NCBI GenBank assembly: GCA_030844895.1
Contig: JAUTDX010000152.1
Location: 124,001 to 188,000 of the forward strand
Source: Ambrosia x helenae
Taxonomy: Eukaryota; Streptophyta; Magnoliopsida; Asterales; Asteraceae
Length of the DNA stretch: 64,000 nt
Reading direction: 5' to 3'
In this document: positions 21,689 through 34,400 of the stretch, one piece after another
How positions within the stretch are numbered: position 1 is the first letter of the stretch
Layout of the letters: each line of letters starts with the position of its first letter
The notes under the pieces: model-generated
Told to the model about the DNA's origin: nothing
The model's input: the letters and a program-made list of their open reading frames with translations, nothing else
Databases searched by the model: none
Position numbers and translations under genes: made by a program

Positions 21689-22554
21689 TACATTATTGTC
21701 ACAGTTAAGCATCCTACAATTGTTCAAACGCTCAATATCCTAAAATCAGTGCAACATTCCTAACCTCTTCAAAATTTTACTCCTCTGGAGTATGCTCTGT
21801 GCCATTATCTAGGGCTTTATGAGACAAACTAATCCCTTGTTTCTTTCTTTTTTTTTTTTTTTTTTCACTTACTTGAAATTTTGAATTTATACCTAAAACA
21901 TGACGAAACTATATAAGAAAGAACCAAAAACTTGTTAGTTTCCAGAGCAGATATGCAGCGATGATCATACATAGAGCGGTTACACAAATTAAAACATAAA
22001 AGGAAGGCTGCAAAAATCATTCAAGAACATAAAACCACTGCAAAACAGAGATCTAAAGACAAATACACACGCGTACCAGACGGTGTAAGCGTCTATAGCT
22101 GATTCCAGCCTCTTTGGCAGAAATCAAAGCAGCTTGATATGTGTTCATTTTCTCTCATGGTCAAGCATATAAACATAAACCTGGAAATTAGATTCAGACA
22201 AAAAAAAAAAAAAAAAAACACATCAACAACCATACATATAAAGGGAAAATGTTATAAAACAACTAATAAATGGATGGATAAGCAAACCGTAGAAGATGAC
22301 AGGCATGATCAACTCTATTATAAATTAAACCGAAATTAATCGTCGGAAAGAATTACCTAATCATCGCAAGAGCGGAAGAAGATGATGATACTTAAGTTTT
22401 GAATATTGATTTTGTTGTTGAAGATAGAATATGTTTATATAAAATCTTTAGGTCGGTTTTAAACATCGCCCAAATCTCAAATCAAATAATGTTACCGTTT
22501 GCCTTCAAAAACAAAATAATGTTACCGTTTAATTTCATATTTTGGTGATGTGGT
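21689..22554. other. unassigned DNA with a possible - strand gene start
   Basis: On the - strand there is a TATA-like TTTTATATAAACAT near 22440. It is followed by a CA- and T-rich leader, an ATG near 22355 next to a GTAATT donor-like site, and a 24-codon stretch starting ATG at 22148 (MNTYQAALISAKEAGISYRR) that ends at a GTACGC donor-like site (22076). I do not recognise the peptide, and no downstream exons are evident. Poly-A and poly-T runs lie at 21847 and 22200. Confidence 0.25.
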
Positions 22555-22572
22555 CAATAAACAATGTTTATT

Positions 22573-22830
22573 TTAAATATTTTTTTTAACGAATAACAAA
22601 TCAAACTCGAGCGCTCTCACGGCATCTATTTACAAATCTGTACTTTGACCCGGGTTGTTAAACACTAACTCCGTGGAAAACCCGGTAACCCATCCGCTCA
22701 TAAGCTGGACATGAAAATTACCGGTAAAACCGGTCTGGCTCAAGAATCAAACCGGGATCAAACTCGGGATTCTCCAGGTCTTCTATCATTGCCCACCAAT
22801 GCCTCTACCACTGTACTACGGTGATATTGG
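22573..22830 (-). mobile_element. tRNA-derived SINE
   Basis: It is flanked by an 18-bp direct repeat with one mismatch: CAATAAACAATGTTTATT (22555-22572) and CAATAAGCAATGTTTATT (22831-22848). On the - strand the head has a box-A-like GTAGTACAGTGGTAGAGG and a box-B-like GAGTTTGATCCC at tRNA-like spacing. The far end is A-rich (TTAAAAAAAATATTTAA). Target size, polymerase III boxes and tail fit a SINE. Confidence 0.78.
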
Positions 22831-22848
22831 CAATAAGCAATGTTTATT

Positions 22849-23387
22849 GTTTTAACATTATAGTTTTTAAATTAATATAATATAATATAATATGGTGTTA
22901 TGATCAAATACATAATGAAAAAAAAATAGAAAGTCGTAGAAATGGTATCAAGGTTTTAAAACTATGAACTGATTCAACAAAAAGAGAGACACTTAACAAA
23001 AATGAAATGTAAAAATAGGAGTATATTTGGCAGAAGAACCTGGTACAAATTAATTAGTTTTGTACTTTTGACAACAATCTTCAATGCTAACACAAGTTCA
23101 AAATATAAACTTGTTACCTTAGATGACACATCATTCTAAATCTCAACCTAAAAGAACTAGGTTTTTCCTTCAACGCCAAACAAATCCAAACTTTCACCAC
23201 ACAACCCATTTAAAATATACTAATTACCAAAGGTTTTATGCAGCAGGTAGTTGTACATTCTGCTTTAGGTGTTATACCGGTGGTATTCCACAAATCCGTG
23301 TTCTGGTTTTGGGATGTGTGGCCTGGTTTTATACGTGTATGGTCGACACTCATCCACAAAACAAAACTTCAGAGTTCAGACCCCAAC

Positions 23388-23429
<42 letters not shown>

Positions 23430-26400
23430 GGTCACTCATACACTTCCATAGTTCCATCCGCCCAATCGTCGTCACCTACCTTTGACCAATAGCCAACAAA
23501 AAGCCGTGGTCTCAGGTAGTTCGAGGAGGCGGTGGTCAGAGCCTGTAGGTCCTCATTCTCCGTCGTCTGTTCTCACGGAGCAAACACTGGGGTTTTCGCA
23601 AATCAGACTACGATTGGACGTGGAGGATTTCAGGTATGTTTTGTGGGAAGTAATAACTTCGTAGGGTTCCGGCAACTCACAAACTTCCAACCATGGCTTC
23701 TTTTGTCTTAAGTTGGGTTCTCTTAATTAGGGTTCTTATTAACTGAGGCAAAAGGTTAAAATTAATAGTTCTACCTTTTAACCTGAAGGATTAGTGGTCT
23801 TTATTTCTTAGTTTCATTAAATCTTTGCATCTACTAGAACCACATATGAAGCATTGACCTATGTTGCGAATTTTCATCGGCAATTTAGTAGCAAGTAGTT
23901 TGAAGTGTGAAGTAGAATAGATTTTGTATGGTTGTTCTGTTATATTTGTTTTCACTAGAAATCAATACAAGGAGTTATACTCATCTGATATTAGCATTCA
24001 CAGGTAGACAAGGTCACCCTTAGATTTTTTACGTGCCTTGAATTTTGGTTAGGCAATTTAAATCCAGATGAATAGAATTGATTAATTGAAGTTGAATTCC
24101 TATGTTTGATTGTTTTGAGGTGCCAGGTAGAATATATTTTGTGTAGATATTTAGTTATATTACTTTTCAATAGCAATCGGTTCTTGGCTAGAGTTCAGCG
24201 TGTGGTCCACAATAACTTTTCGATCCCTCAAGGGCGAGGCTTTGTTCATTACGCAGTGAAATTAACACTTTGTTTTTTACAAAGGCTGAAAATTAGGTAT
24301 GTGGGTCGCCATGGCGTGGCAGCTTTGGATATGGCTGGTTATTGCCTGCAACCCCTAATGCAGCCGTGATGACTAGGTCCTTTAGCTTTTGGAACATCTT
24401 ATTGCTTACGGAATTGGCGTATATCTTACCGAATTGTAAAGATATGATACAGTCATGTTGATTTCTGACTAATGTTTGTTTACTAACTTAATGTATCTCC
24501 AACATTTTTGTTAGCTGCTTTTATGGATAACGTGTGTGTTGCAGAGGAGAGAGAGAAAGGGAGGGAGGGCGGGTGGGATGAGTTTGTTGCAATAGGGTTG
24601 TGTGGGTACCCCGTGGGGGTTCTGAAAGCAGTGGTCGGATGGTTAACGTGGCGGGGTGCCGGGATACCCTTGGTGTCTCTCGCCAGCTGCATCCCGGCTA
24701 TCGTTATAATTTTTTTGTGCAGACTAAAATTATATGGTTTGAATGTTTAAAGCATCCTCTATTCGAGAAAAATAAAGAAGAATGTAGGTTTAACAAAACC
24801 CGATTATATTGTGGTCAAATTCGGTAGTCGCCCTACTTGTGTATTATAATGAAGTAGAAAATGTCGTAAACTAACCCAACACAGTAGCCTAGCTGCATAT
24901 ATTTTAGATCCGGAGCCCAACCAGCAAAGTAGCGCACCAATAATCAGAACATATCTAAATAATAAACAGAATTATATTTTCATGTTTTATTGATATACTA
25001 CATAATAGTGAGGCATTTTCAGATGTGTTGTGAATATTAAATTAGAACATTTGGTGATTTCTAGAAAAAAAGATCCAGTCCTCATTCACTTACTAGAGTA
25101 GTTGAGCAGCTAATTAAGGATGTACTAGCTGAAGTGTGTAAAAGTCTAGCCTTTTTATTACTATTTATTATGTGCAGTTGTTAACGTTTTCTTTCAATTA
25201 CATGTTTTATCATATTGGTAGGTATAATTTTAACCATATTTGGTTTTGTCATTTGTGATTTGGGATGACTCTGGAGGACAGTTTGTACGCTGAATAGTTC
25301 TAGAGTTTTACTTAAAGGCTCAAGCGGATCAATCTATTGAAGGGCGCCTAACAGCTCAGTTTTATCATAGCTACACATTGACATTCTTGATTTTTTTCAT
25401 CATTTAGATGCTAACTTTTATAAAAAAAAAATGTTCTTTACAGCTTGCTGGTAAGTTGCCAGTGCCTAATAAATCGTAGTGTCGAAAAGGTTCGGAAACT
25501 TGGCACCCTTTTGACCCGCCAACAAACTTATTTCATATTTGGTGCTCTTCTTTTCTATGTGATTGTTTCAGCTTTTGGGTATGTATTTCTGCATTTTCGT
25601 TGTCATCCGTAAGCTTCTTTGATGTTAAATATAAGTTTTTATTGTATTTGATTTTTGCAGAAGTGATGCTATCAGGTAGAATACATTGTTGGCAACACTA
25701 TCCAGGTTGGAGCATCCTCCAGATTGCACATTGGTTAACTTCTTATCAATTCTTAAATAAGCAACCCGTTTTCTACCTTATAAAAATATATGGAAATAAG
25801 CAACTTAACAAAATTTTGTTTTGACTACTACAATTTGTTTATGAATATACTAAAAGCTAACATGTCATGCATGAGGGCCAACTACCCAACTTATATTCAG
25901 ATAAAAAAAAAGATGCATTTAATTTCAAGTGCATTGAAGTAAAATCTATATAACATTAGGAGAAAGTTGAAGCCTTGACACACGCATAAACTTTGAATGT
26001 TTAAGTATTGTTTTCTTATGTTATATTTGTTTGCTTTGTTGTATAAAAGTTTTGATGCTAAAACAAAAGAAGCATGTTTGATATGGGACTTAACGAGTTA
26101 GGTTCAGCAATATTTGTTTCTGTTTTCCCTTTTAAGCTTATTGATGAGTAGTTTATTTATGAACCACCTGACCTGTTTGGTTTCCTGCAGGTAAATGGAA
26201 GAAGCATCATGAGCCGACATGGTATGTTGTCTGAAAAAAAATATTGTGTTGCTTTATTTATTATGCTAACATTAAGGAACCTTGCAAACAGGTCAAATGG
26301 AACGCATCTGCAAGCTTTTATACTTCATTTGGTAATCGAGCTAAACAGATAGTAGGGCGGCTTCTATTAATGTGGAAATAAATACCATGAAATATAAGTT

Positions 26401-27066
26401 GTGGAAGAATAGAACTTGAGTTTTGTAATAGTAACTTGAATATATCCATTATTAGATTATAATGGACCTATTAGCATAACATTGTCTTATTTAAAGAAAA
26501 AGAGAGTTTATAAATGTGTTTGGTGTCTTGGATGAAATAACAATGATTTATTTAACAGGTATGCGCATTTCATATATGTAAAAAGTGGAGGCAAGTTAGC
26601 AGTTAATCGGCAAAACAAGGATTGCAGCATGTCGCCAACGGGTGTATTCTACACCGCCAACCTAAAGAGCTACATGGCTATGCACCTAGCTACGCAGGTA
26701 TTTATGCGAAGTGTACCTTTTATGCAGTTTGGGCTATTCTTTACTATTATTTGTGTAGGTTCTCTAATTTTTGTGTACGTTTCATACGAATATGTCGGGT
26801 TATATATACAATACATTTCGATTTGATGGCCTTAAATCGAGTTGGTTTGCATTTTTACCTGTACGTTTTGATAAAACAATTCCCCCTAAACAGGTTGGGT
26901 ACACCACTGCAACGCACGGCGAGTCGCCATGCTATATATCATAATACGGAAACAAGTCATATGTATATGTAACACATTAATAACCTATTTTATTAAATAA
27001 CAGGTAGATAAACTAAAGAAAGGAAAAACAAAAAAAAGGTAAATAACAAAAATGTCCCTATTTGAT
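22849..27066. other. unassigned DNA with exon-like pieces, (TC)n repeat
   Basis: No protein here is recognisable. A leader-like segment after the microsatellite (about 23,428-23,637) ends in GGATTTCAG/GTATGTTT, a good plant donor. Several TTGCAG or CTGCAG acceptor-like words follow (near 24,545, 25,660 and 26,190). A GC-rich block lies at about 24,540-24,700. A short palindromic word, GGCGAGTCGCC, occurs near 26,925. It may be a decayed or captured gene fragment leading into the Helitron end at 27,190, but this is speculative. Confidence 0.35.
23391..23427. repeat. (TC)n microsatellite
   Basis: About 18 uninterrupted TC dinucleotides, in the kind of position often seen in plant 5' leaders. 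Confidence 0.95.
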
Positions 27067-27190
27067 GGTACAGGTTCGAGTCAGTTATGTTTCGACGCCG
27101 CCGCAACACGCGGCGGGTCAAAATCTATGGTACAAGTTCGAGTTAGTTATGTTTCGACGCCGTCGCAACACGCGGCGGGTCAAAATCTAG
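27067..27190 (+). mobile_element. Helitron 3' terminus, tandemly duplicated (2 x 62 bp)
   Basis: Two 62-bp copies (27067-27128 and 27129-27190) each contain the GC hairpin CGCAACACGCGGCG followed by GGTCAAAATCTA. The second ends in CTAG followed by T, the standard plant Helitron 3' end; the first ends in CTAT. The matching 5' TC end was not identified, so the extent of the element to the left is unknown. Confidence 0.65.
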
Positions 27191-28061
27191 TTTTTATATT
27201 AAAATGCATTTAGAAAGAATGATTTGTGTGCGTAGGGACCACAAATTGTTTTAGACAAGTCCCCAGCACCGGACCAAACAACCCGAACTCACCTCCTCCA
27301 TTGTCTTGCACAAATCCTCTTTTGTTTTTTGGAACAACCGAATTAAACTCATATGGTTTCAACCTGCTTATCTATCATACTATTTGATCCTTAAACTTAA
27401 GGCACGTCTATGTTTTTGCATTATTTTTCTATTGATTATTTCTTTGACCTCTTTGTTTGATAAAAATAAGATTATCAAACTTTCATTTCTCTAGTCACCG
27501 TTTTTGTCATCCAACCACTAGACATTTTGAACAACTTATCGTGAAACACTTATTTGTCTGTCTTTATTTCGGGACTTGAGTTTTAAGGAATGTGTTCTTG
27601 CGACTAGGCATCGAGAAATTGCTTACAAATGCATGGCGACATCATTAAGGGAATTGTGTCAAACACAAGCCCGGTTTCTTTTCTAATCTGTTCAGTCTTT
27701 TCTTCTTGTTTGTTTCTTTGCAGAATCACCGCTTCCATTCCACTGTAAGAAACATTTTATTCTTGGCAATTTCAAATCTTTGGTGACACAGATCCGAGAT
27801 GACTTGCATCAAATATGACAAGTCTTGTTTTTAAGGATATTTTATTTATTTTTGTTTCTAATAATGAGTAAATTGATCGGTCATCCACTTAGAAGATATG
27901 AGTGTGATGCATAAGCAAACAATTCATACTATTGCAAAGTTGTTTTGTTGATATGAAAAATACATAAATCTTACCAAAGCGAAAAACAATCTTTACTCAA
28001 AAGTACAACAAACAAGATGTACAATGTTCGTTCATTTTTAAGATTGTATGTGGATGTTATA
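27191..28061. other. unassigned AT-rich DNA between two Helitron ends
   Basis: No ORF of interest and no repeats recognised. Confidence 0.35.
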
Positions 28062-30410
28062 TCTGTACTATATTATAATGCATGAGGAAAGGTATTTTAA
28101 GATACCCAAAAGTTAAAAACTATTTTTTCATTAACAACCCTAAAATGAGGGTAAAATAGTCATTCATACATTATTTACACTTTAATTCCCTAATTTTTAG
28201 TTACTAATTACATTTTCCTCCCCTCCCTAACAAAATTATAATTTATTTTATTTAATTTTATCATAACTTTAAAACTATTATATTTTAAAATCATTCGAAT
28301 ATACCATGACGACCGGCTCATTTTTGTCGATGTGTCGGTGTTTGTCGTAGTCAATACCGATGTGTGGATTGAAATGTATAAGAAAGAATGCCTTATGTAC
28401 AAGTGATTATTGCATTTTATGTTTTAAATACTAGCTAGATGAAATATAATATGGATTTATTGTTAATATGGATGTTGAATCATAACACCATTTCATGATA
28501 AGTAAAACTCAAAATTGTAAAATTGAATTTGGTGTTAAATACTGTTCCGCCCAATAATGAAAAATTCACATAAATCAAATGCAACGATTTAAAAAACCAA
28601 ACAGGGCACTCGAAATCTACATATCAGCTTTGGTGATTCTTAAAATATGATAATGTTGTTAAACATTATGGTTCATCCTTGCTTTGACAAACAAATAATT
28701 TGTCACACGGTAACAAAACTGCAACACAAGACTGGGCTCTAAGAATGCTTTATCACGTTTGTTACTGATAGCTTCAATTGTAGTACCCTATTTAAATAAT
28801 CAACATTAGCAATATGTGCATATATATATATGGGCATGCATGCATATATTAATAGGTATACACATAAATATAATTAACTAAAAGAAATCTCATTAAACTT
28901 TTAAATATACATAATTAGCTAAATATATAAAACTTTAAAATAATTAAGTTTAGAAAAAAATATAAAAATGCATTGTAGATATTAATTGTATGTAAATTTC
29001 TTTAAAAAACCTCAGCTGCATCAATTTGGTAGAAAACACATGATGCATATTATATCCATGTGATATCAACATCTATGTTAATAACAACAAAACTCCCTAA
29101 TTTGAAGGGGGTTCTTTTTAACAAAGTTTAAAAAAAAGATAAATGAACTGAATTCGGTATTCACATAAAACACAATAATTTTTTACACTTTAGTCAAAAA
29201 TAAACAAAATTTCCTAATTTAAAGGGGATGGAAAATCATCAATTTCAAAATTTAAACCATCTGCTAACCTACTAAAGTTTAACAAAATTTCATAATTTAA
29301 AGGGGGTGGGAAAATCATGAATTTGAAAATTAAACCATGTGCTAACCTACTAAAGTTTATTTTATAAATACATACTAATGCACACCTATTTCACTTGCTA
29401 AAATACGTAAGCATGGATAGTGAATTCAAAAGTTGAAGCTTCTAATGTTGGTTATTTGTTAGTTTATGGTTTTCATTCGTCCCATTTTACTAATTATACC
29501 TTTTTATACATATTTTAATCATTTAAGTGTTAGCTTCTTGGTTTTGTAGATTCATTTAGATGAAAAACATATGGAGATGAACAAACCAATAGCAATACAA
29601 GCGTCTAAAGTAGCGTCTAAGGTTGTATTTATTAATGTTTAATTTTTTTTAATATTAACATGGTTGTTATTTTATGTGGTATATTGTATGTGTTTTATTG
29701 CAGGATAATGGTGATAATAGTGTTGAGATTATTTGCTATGGTGCAATGTTTAGTCCCTACAAATCTGATCTTCAACATGAATTTAGTGAATAGGTAATAT
29801 CAATATTTATTTCATCTTCTATTAACTTGTGTATTAAATATTTTTAATTTATTTTAAGGATCAAATGCATGAAAGTAATAGGAAGAGATCCAAAAGGCTC
29901 TCTTAATGGAAATGGAGTCAAGTTATTGATCTAGAGAGTTCTGATGAAAATGACAAACAAGACATATTTAATGACACTTTAGATAGGAGAAAATGGAGGA
30001 AACTCATCCTCACCAAAAGATGTAATAATCAAACATGGAGATATACAAGAAATTTCAGTGATCGTTCTTGATGACGAATGGTGGGCAGACAATATAGATG
30101 AGATCATTCATACTTAAAACGTGTATGACTAAATTGATCTCATGATTCAAGTAGTTCACTAGCTTTTATTTTTCTCAACTTTTATGTTTATTAATACTTT
30201 ATTTTTCCTTTCGTATGTTACTTTATTTTATCAAATGTTTTTAAAAAGTACTTTACAATTTAAATGTTAAATCTTTTTTGTTACCAAACATGTGTAACGC
30301 TTATGACGTATATCCACCGCAATGATGCTACAACAAATACTATACGAATTTGAAATAAGTACCAAAATAAAAAGTGTCACTCCCGCCGCATTACGCAGGT
30401 TTCCTACTAG
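28062..30410 (+). mobile_element. nonautonomous Helitron (2.35 kb)
   Basis: It begins A/TCTGTACTATATTATAATG, a common plant Helitron 5' form, and ends CCCGCCGCATTACGCAGG, a short loop hairpin, then TTTCCTACTAG/T. The A and T flanks fit Helitron insertion between A and T. The interior is AT-rich, with an approximate repeat of AATTTAAAGGGG...AAAATCAT (about 29,217-29,315). Exon-like pieces near 29,700-30,115 are bounded by GCAG and GT-type sites and encode short Asp/Asn-rich peptides that I do not recognise. No RepHel coding was seen. Confidence 0.6.
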
Positions 30411-30574
30411 TTTAATCAAATGCAGCTTAATTATATTTTTTTCAATGGAATAAACTATAGATCGCAAAAAATAATATGATCATATATTTAAATTAATAAA
30501 TTACGTTATTGCAACTAAATTTTAAGAAAAGTTAATAAGAAACGTGTTTGATTTTATATTTATTTATTTATTGT
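30411..30574. other. AT-rich unassigned DNA
   Basis: Nothing recognisable. Confidence 0.3.
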
Positions 30575-30688
30575 TTTAACACGGTTACAAAGGGATATGA
30601 GATAGCCTCTCTATTTTCACAGGGTAGAGGTAAGGTTGTCTACATCTTACCCTCCTTAGACCCTACCTTAGCTTTGCTAGTGGTGGGA
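30575..30688 (+). mobile_element. SINE-like fragment cut by element D
   Basis: GGTAGAGGTAAGGTTGTCTACATCTTACCC and the following AGACCCTACCTT...GGTGGGA belong to a dispersed plant repeat type usually described as SINE tails. The expected continuation is replaced at 30689 by the start of the D LTR. Family assignment is from general recognition only. Confidence 0.45.
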
Positions 30689-31403
30689 TGTTAGGATCTG
30701 AGTTTGATTGTTTTGATATATTTAGAATAAGATGAGAATTGAATGATGTAAGTATATATGGAAAGTGCAGCGGAACGATAAACAATAATCAAAACAATAG
30801 GAATAAATGTTTTCTTAATCGAAAGCTTTCATTAATTGAAAGATTACAATCAATACAAGTACTCCCCCTCAGCCTGATCACACAGTGATTGTTTGTCTGA
30901 GAGAATGTTTGTATGTGATGCAATAGAACAGTACAAGCACTGTTCTATTTATAGACAAACCTAAACCACTGGTGACCTGTGCTGACGTCACCTAAGATAG
31001 TGACCTCTAACAGAATAACAACATAAAACATCTGCCCTATACAAACTACTGTTGTATTACAAAACACTGTAAGGTAAACTACTATTGAGGGAAAACTCTG
31101 ATAGTCTTGCAACATCTATTGGAGTCTAAGTGTTGTTGACTCCAACAGACCTTTAGTCTTCAGTACTTGATCAGCAGTTGTTTCTTCATCAGACCTTTGG
31201 TCAGTAGTTGTTCTCTATCAGTTATTATCTAGCAGTCCTTTGTATCAGCAGTTGTCATAGCAGTTGTTTGGATGGAACAGTTGTTAGGGTCAGCAGTCTT
31301 TTGGGAAGAGTATGTTGTAAAGACTGTTTATTTGTGTGAATCAACTGTTAGTATATTTTGGCTTTTCAATCATCTGTTCTTCTCCAGGTCAGCAGACCCA
31401 ACA
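30689..31403 (-). repeat. 3' LTR of D (715 bp)
   Basis: On the - strand it begins TGTTGGGTCTGCTGACC and ends AGATCCTAACA. A TATA-like TATAAATAG lies near 30,950 on the - strand. U3 carries many copies of an AACTGCTGA or GACTGCTGA word (31,180-31,300). The partner LTR is outside the window. Confidence 0.8.
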
Positions 31404-31418
31404 ATCTCCCCCTAGAAC
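31404..31418 (-). promoter_or_regulatory. polypurine tract of D
   Basis: GTTCTAGGGGGAGAT on the - strand abuts the LTR. Confidence 0.82.
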
Positions 31419-31439
31419 AGATGATGCCAAAACTAAGCT

Positions 31440-34400
31440 TTATTCATGATCTTTATTTCTCATCATACTTTCTCTGATTTGTCCTTTGAATTGTAGTTCA
31501 AAGTCTAAGGCAAATAGGTCTTCTACATCTCTTTCAAGCTCAAGGTTCAGCAGTGTTTGGAGATCATTTGCACACAGGCTATATGCATCATCCATGCTTA
31601 GCTTTTGAACTTTTCCATCTGACCTGAGCAAAGTCAATTCATGGGTGTCTTTATTGACCTTCCATTTTAGAATTTTTGAGTCAGAGGATTTGCTGAGATG
31701 CACTTTTATTCTTGATGAGTTTGGTGATGGAGGTCTCCCAATGAGTTCTCTGAGCTTATCAGTAGTGGGATCTGAGAAAAAGTGTACTTGATTGAAGAGG
31801 CCCTCCTTTATGTAAGTATCAGCAAACTTCTTCTGATCTTCTTCAGACATTTCTTTCTGTTTCTTGAATTGTCTTCTAGCAGCAGCTGATAGATCAGAAG
31901 TGTCCAGCAAGCTGTCTAATGTAAAAGCCTGTTGAGGTCTCTTCATCAGTGGTTCATCAGAGTAGACAAGTTTTCTGGGTAGGCTAGGATCCTTCTTCCT
32001 GTTTTCTTCCAGTCTCTTGTATGTTTCAACCAGCCTCAGCTCAGACCATCTTGCAACTGACCTCATTTCCCCATAATCAGCAGCCACAATTTCTTGTCTC
32101 ATTCTCTTAAACTTCAAGGCTCTGGCTGGATCTCTGCCTTTACCAAAATCAGGGACAGAGACTTTAGCTTGGGGATTCTTGGCCAACTCTTCAATCCTTA
32201 AGAGTTCTTCTCTGAGTGCATGAGTGGTCCAGCCTGCAAAATGTTTCTTGTTTGCTTTATAAGGCATGGTTTCCAAGATCTGTTCAAGAAGTGATTCTCT
32301 AACCTCCTTTTCCATGTCACTGCTGAGAGGCATGGCAGACATGGAGTTGCTCAGGGTCTTAACAAAATCTTCAATCCTTCTCAATTTTCTAAGCTCTGCT
32401 GAATGGATGCCCTAAGCAGTCCTGTCATCTTTCCCTTTGCATTTCTCTTTAATGATGGCATCTGCCTGTTCAGCCTTGTATTTTAGATATGTGTCTATGT
32501 TTAGGGGAACAGGAAAATGTGGAAGAGAAGGGAAAGATCTTTCAGATGGTTGTTCAGTATTATAGAAGGATTGCATTTCCTCCTTGAGTAGATCAAGTTC
32601 AAGGGGATACTGAACAACCAATGGTGTAATAGTTGGTGGTGGTCTATGGGATCTGAATTGTGATGTGTGTGGTGAAAATGATGAAAGTGGAATGGCTGAT
32701 ATAGGTGTGGATTGTGTAGTTGAAGTGGTGAGTGGTGATGTATGTATGTTTTCATCCTGTACAACAAAGGTTTATTTCCTCTTCCTTTTGTACAAGATTT
32801 TTGGTGATGGTGGTGTGGAAGCAGTGGTTGTGTTAACATCTGTTGGCACCTTAGTAGGACCAGCAGATGTTTGGGATTTAGTTGGTGATGTGGTTGTAGG
32901 TTCAGATGTAGGTTTAGTGATAGTGATGACAGGTTCAGATGTTGTGGTTTTATCAGTGGTTTGGGTAGCAGCAGTGGTTTTGTCAGCAGTGGTTTTATCA
33001 GCAAGTTTGGATGGTGGTTGTCTGACATGTTTGGCAGGCATTTTCTTCCTTTTAGAGGAACCCACATCTTCAACTTCCTGCTGTTGTTCTCTTTTCTGTT
33101 TTAGCAACAACTCTGCCTTGACTTCCAAAGTGTCAGACCTCTTTTGCTTATCTTCAGCAGCTTTTTCAGCTTCTTCATTGGCAGAGTTGTCCACTTCTTT
33201 AGCTTTGTTGGTTTGTTGTTGTTGTGGTGCTGTTTGAGTAGACCCTGGTTTGTTAGCATACTTTGATTTACCTTTTTGTGAAGGTGGACAACCAAAGGGA
33301 TCTAACTTTGGTAACCTATCTCTGCCACTCTCCCCCTTTTTGGCATCATCAGCTGTGAATGCATCATCATCTTCATCCCTGAGAATGGTGGTAGGGGCAG
33401 AGCCAGTGGTCTTCAGCAGATGGTCTATAATGGCCTGAATGTCTGCATGGGTATCTTTGTACCTAGCATCTACCATGTTTCTGATTTCAGCCATGTAGGT
33501 TTCATGAGTCTGATCTGCTAGTATTCTGTGAGCTATGATGATGGGAGAAACAGATTTCCATAGCTCACTAGCAATATCAGCAGTGGATGGTTGACTCTTG
33601 GAGAGAGTAGCCAAGGATTCCAATATTAACTTGACATCTGATTTGATATCAGTAACAGAGGTTTCAATGGTTTGGATCTGGCCGTCAATTCTTGGTATTT
33701 TAACTCATCACCTAAGTTAATAGGATCATCTGAATTCCTACCAGTGGTAGTTTTAACTGATTCAGTCCTAGGAGGTGAATCCAAAGGATGAGAACCAGAT
33801 GCCCCTTTTTCTTGGTTATGGGGACTTCCAACTGATTTTGGGGACATTATAATGGCCTCATCAGTTGTTGCCTTCAAGGGAGTCTTAGTTATGTAACCAC
33901 TGTCCTGGTGTGAGACAATGGTCTCTACATCAGTAGTGGCTGCTCCACTTGAAAACTCACCTAGAGTTGCATTGAACTCTAGGGGTGTAACCTCCTCTTC
34001 TATTTGTGGGATGGCTGATTGAATTTCCTAATTCCAATCACTTGTGGAGGCATAATCTCATTGATAGGTGAAAGAGAGGAACTGGGATTTTCCTGAGTTT
34101 TATCAATAGCCTCAAACAGGGGTTGCATGGTCTGTTGAACATGTGATGGTGAAGGTGGAGGAGTAAAAAGAGAATTAGCCCTAGGAGAGGGACTTGTGAA
34201 CATATGGCCAAGTGACTCAAATGTATCATGATGTGGTTCCCCTTGGCTTACAACATGATCCTTTTGTGAGGATGCATGAGGAGTTTGGTCAGGTTGAGAT
34301 ATTTCCAACTGTTGTGAGGAAGTAACAACAATGGTTTCTAGTTGCTTTTGTGTTGCAACAGAGTTATCTTCTGGTATCTCATCTTCCAGAAGTCTCTTTT

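Noticed and set aside
22800..22830. tRNA gene
   Set aside because: Box A- and B-like words are present, but there is no cloverleaf; flanking 18-bp duplications show a SINE.
24483..24827. Overlapping 69-80 codon ORFs in a GC-rich stretch
   Set aside because: Three frames and two strands are equally open and nothing is recognised; insufficient for a gene call.
26895..26950. A further Helitron 3' end at the GGCGAGTCGCC palindrome
   Set aside because: No CTRR terminus follows the palindrome.
32665..33237. 190-codon ORF on the + strand
   Set aside because: Antisense to the Thr/Pro-rich part of the D extra ORF; repetitive Val/Ser composition only.
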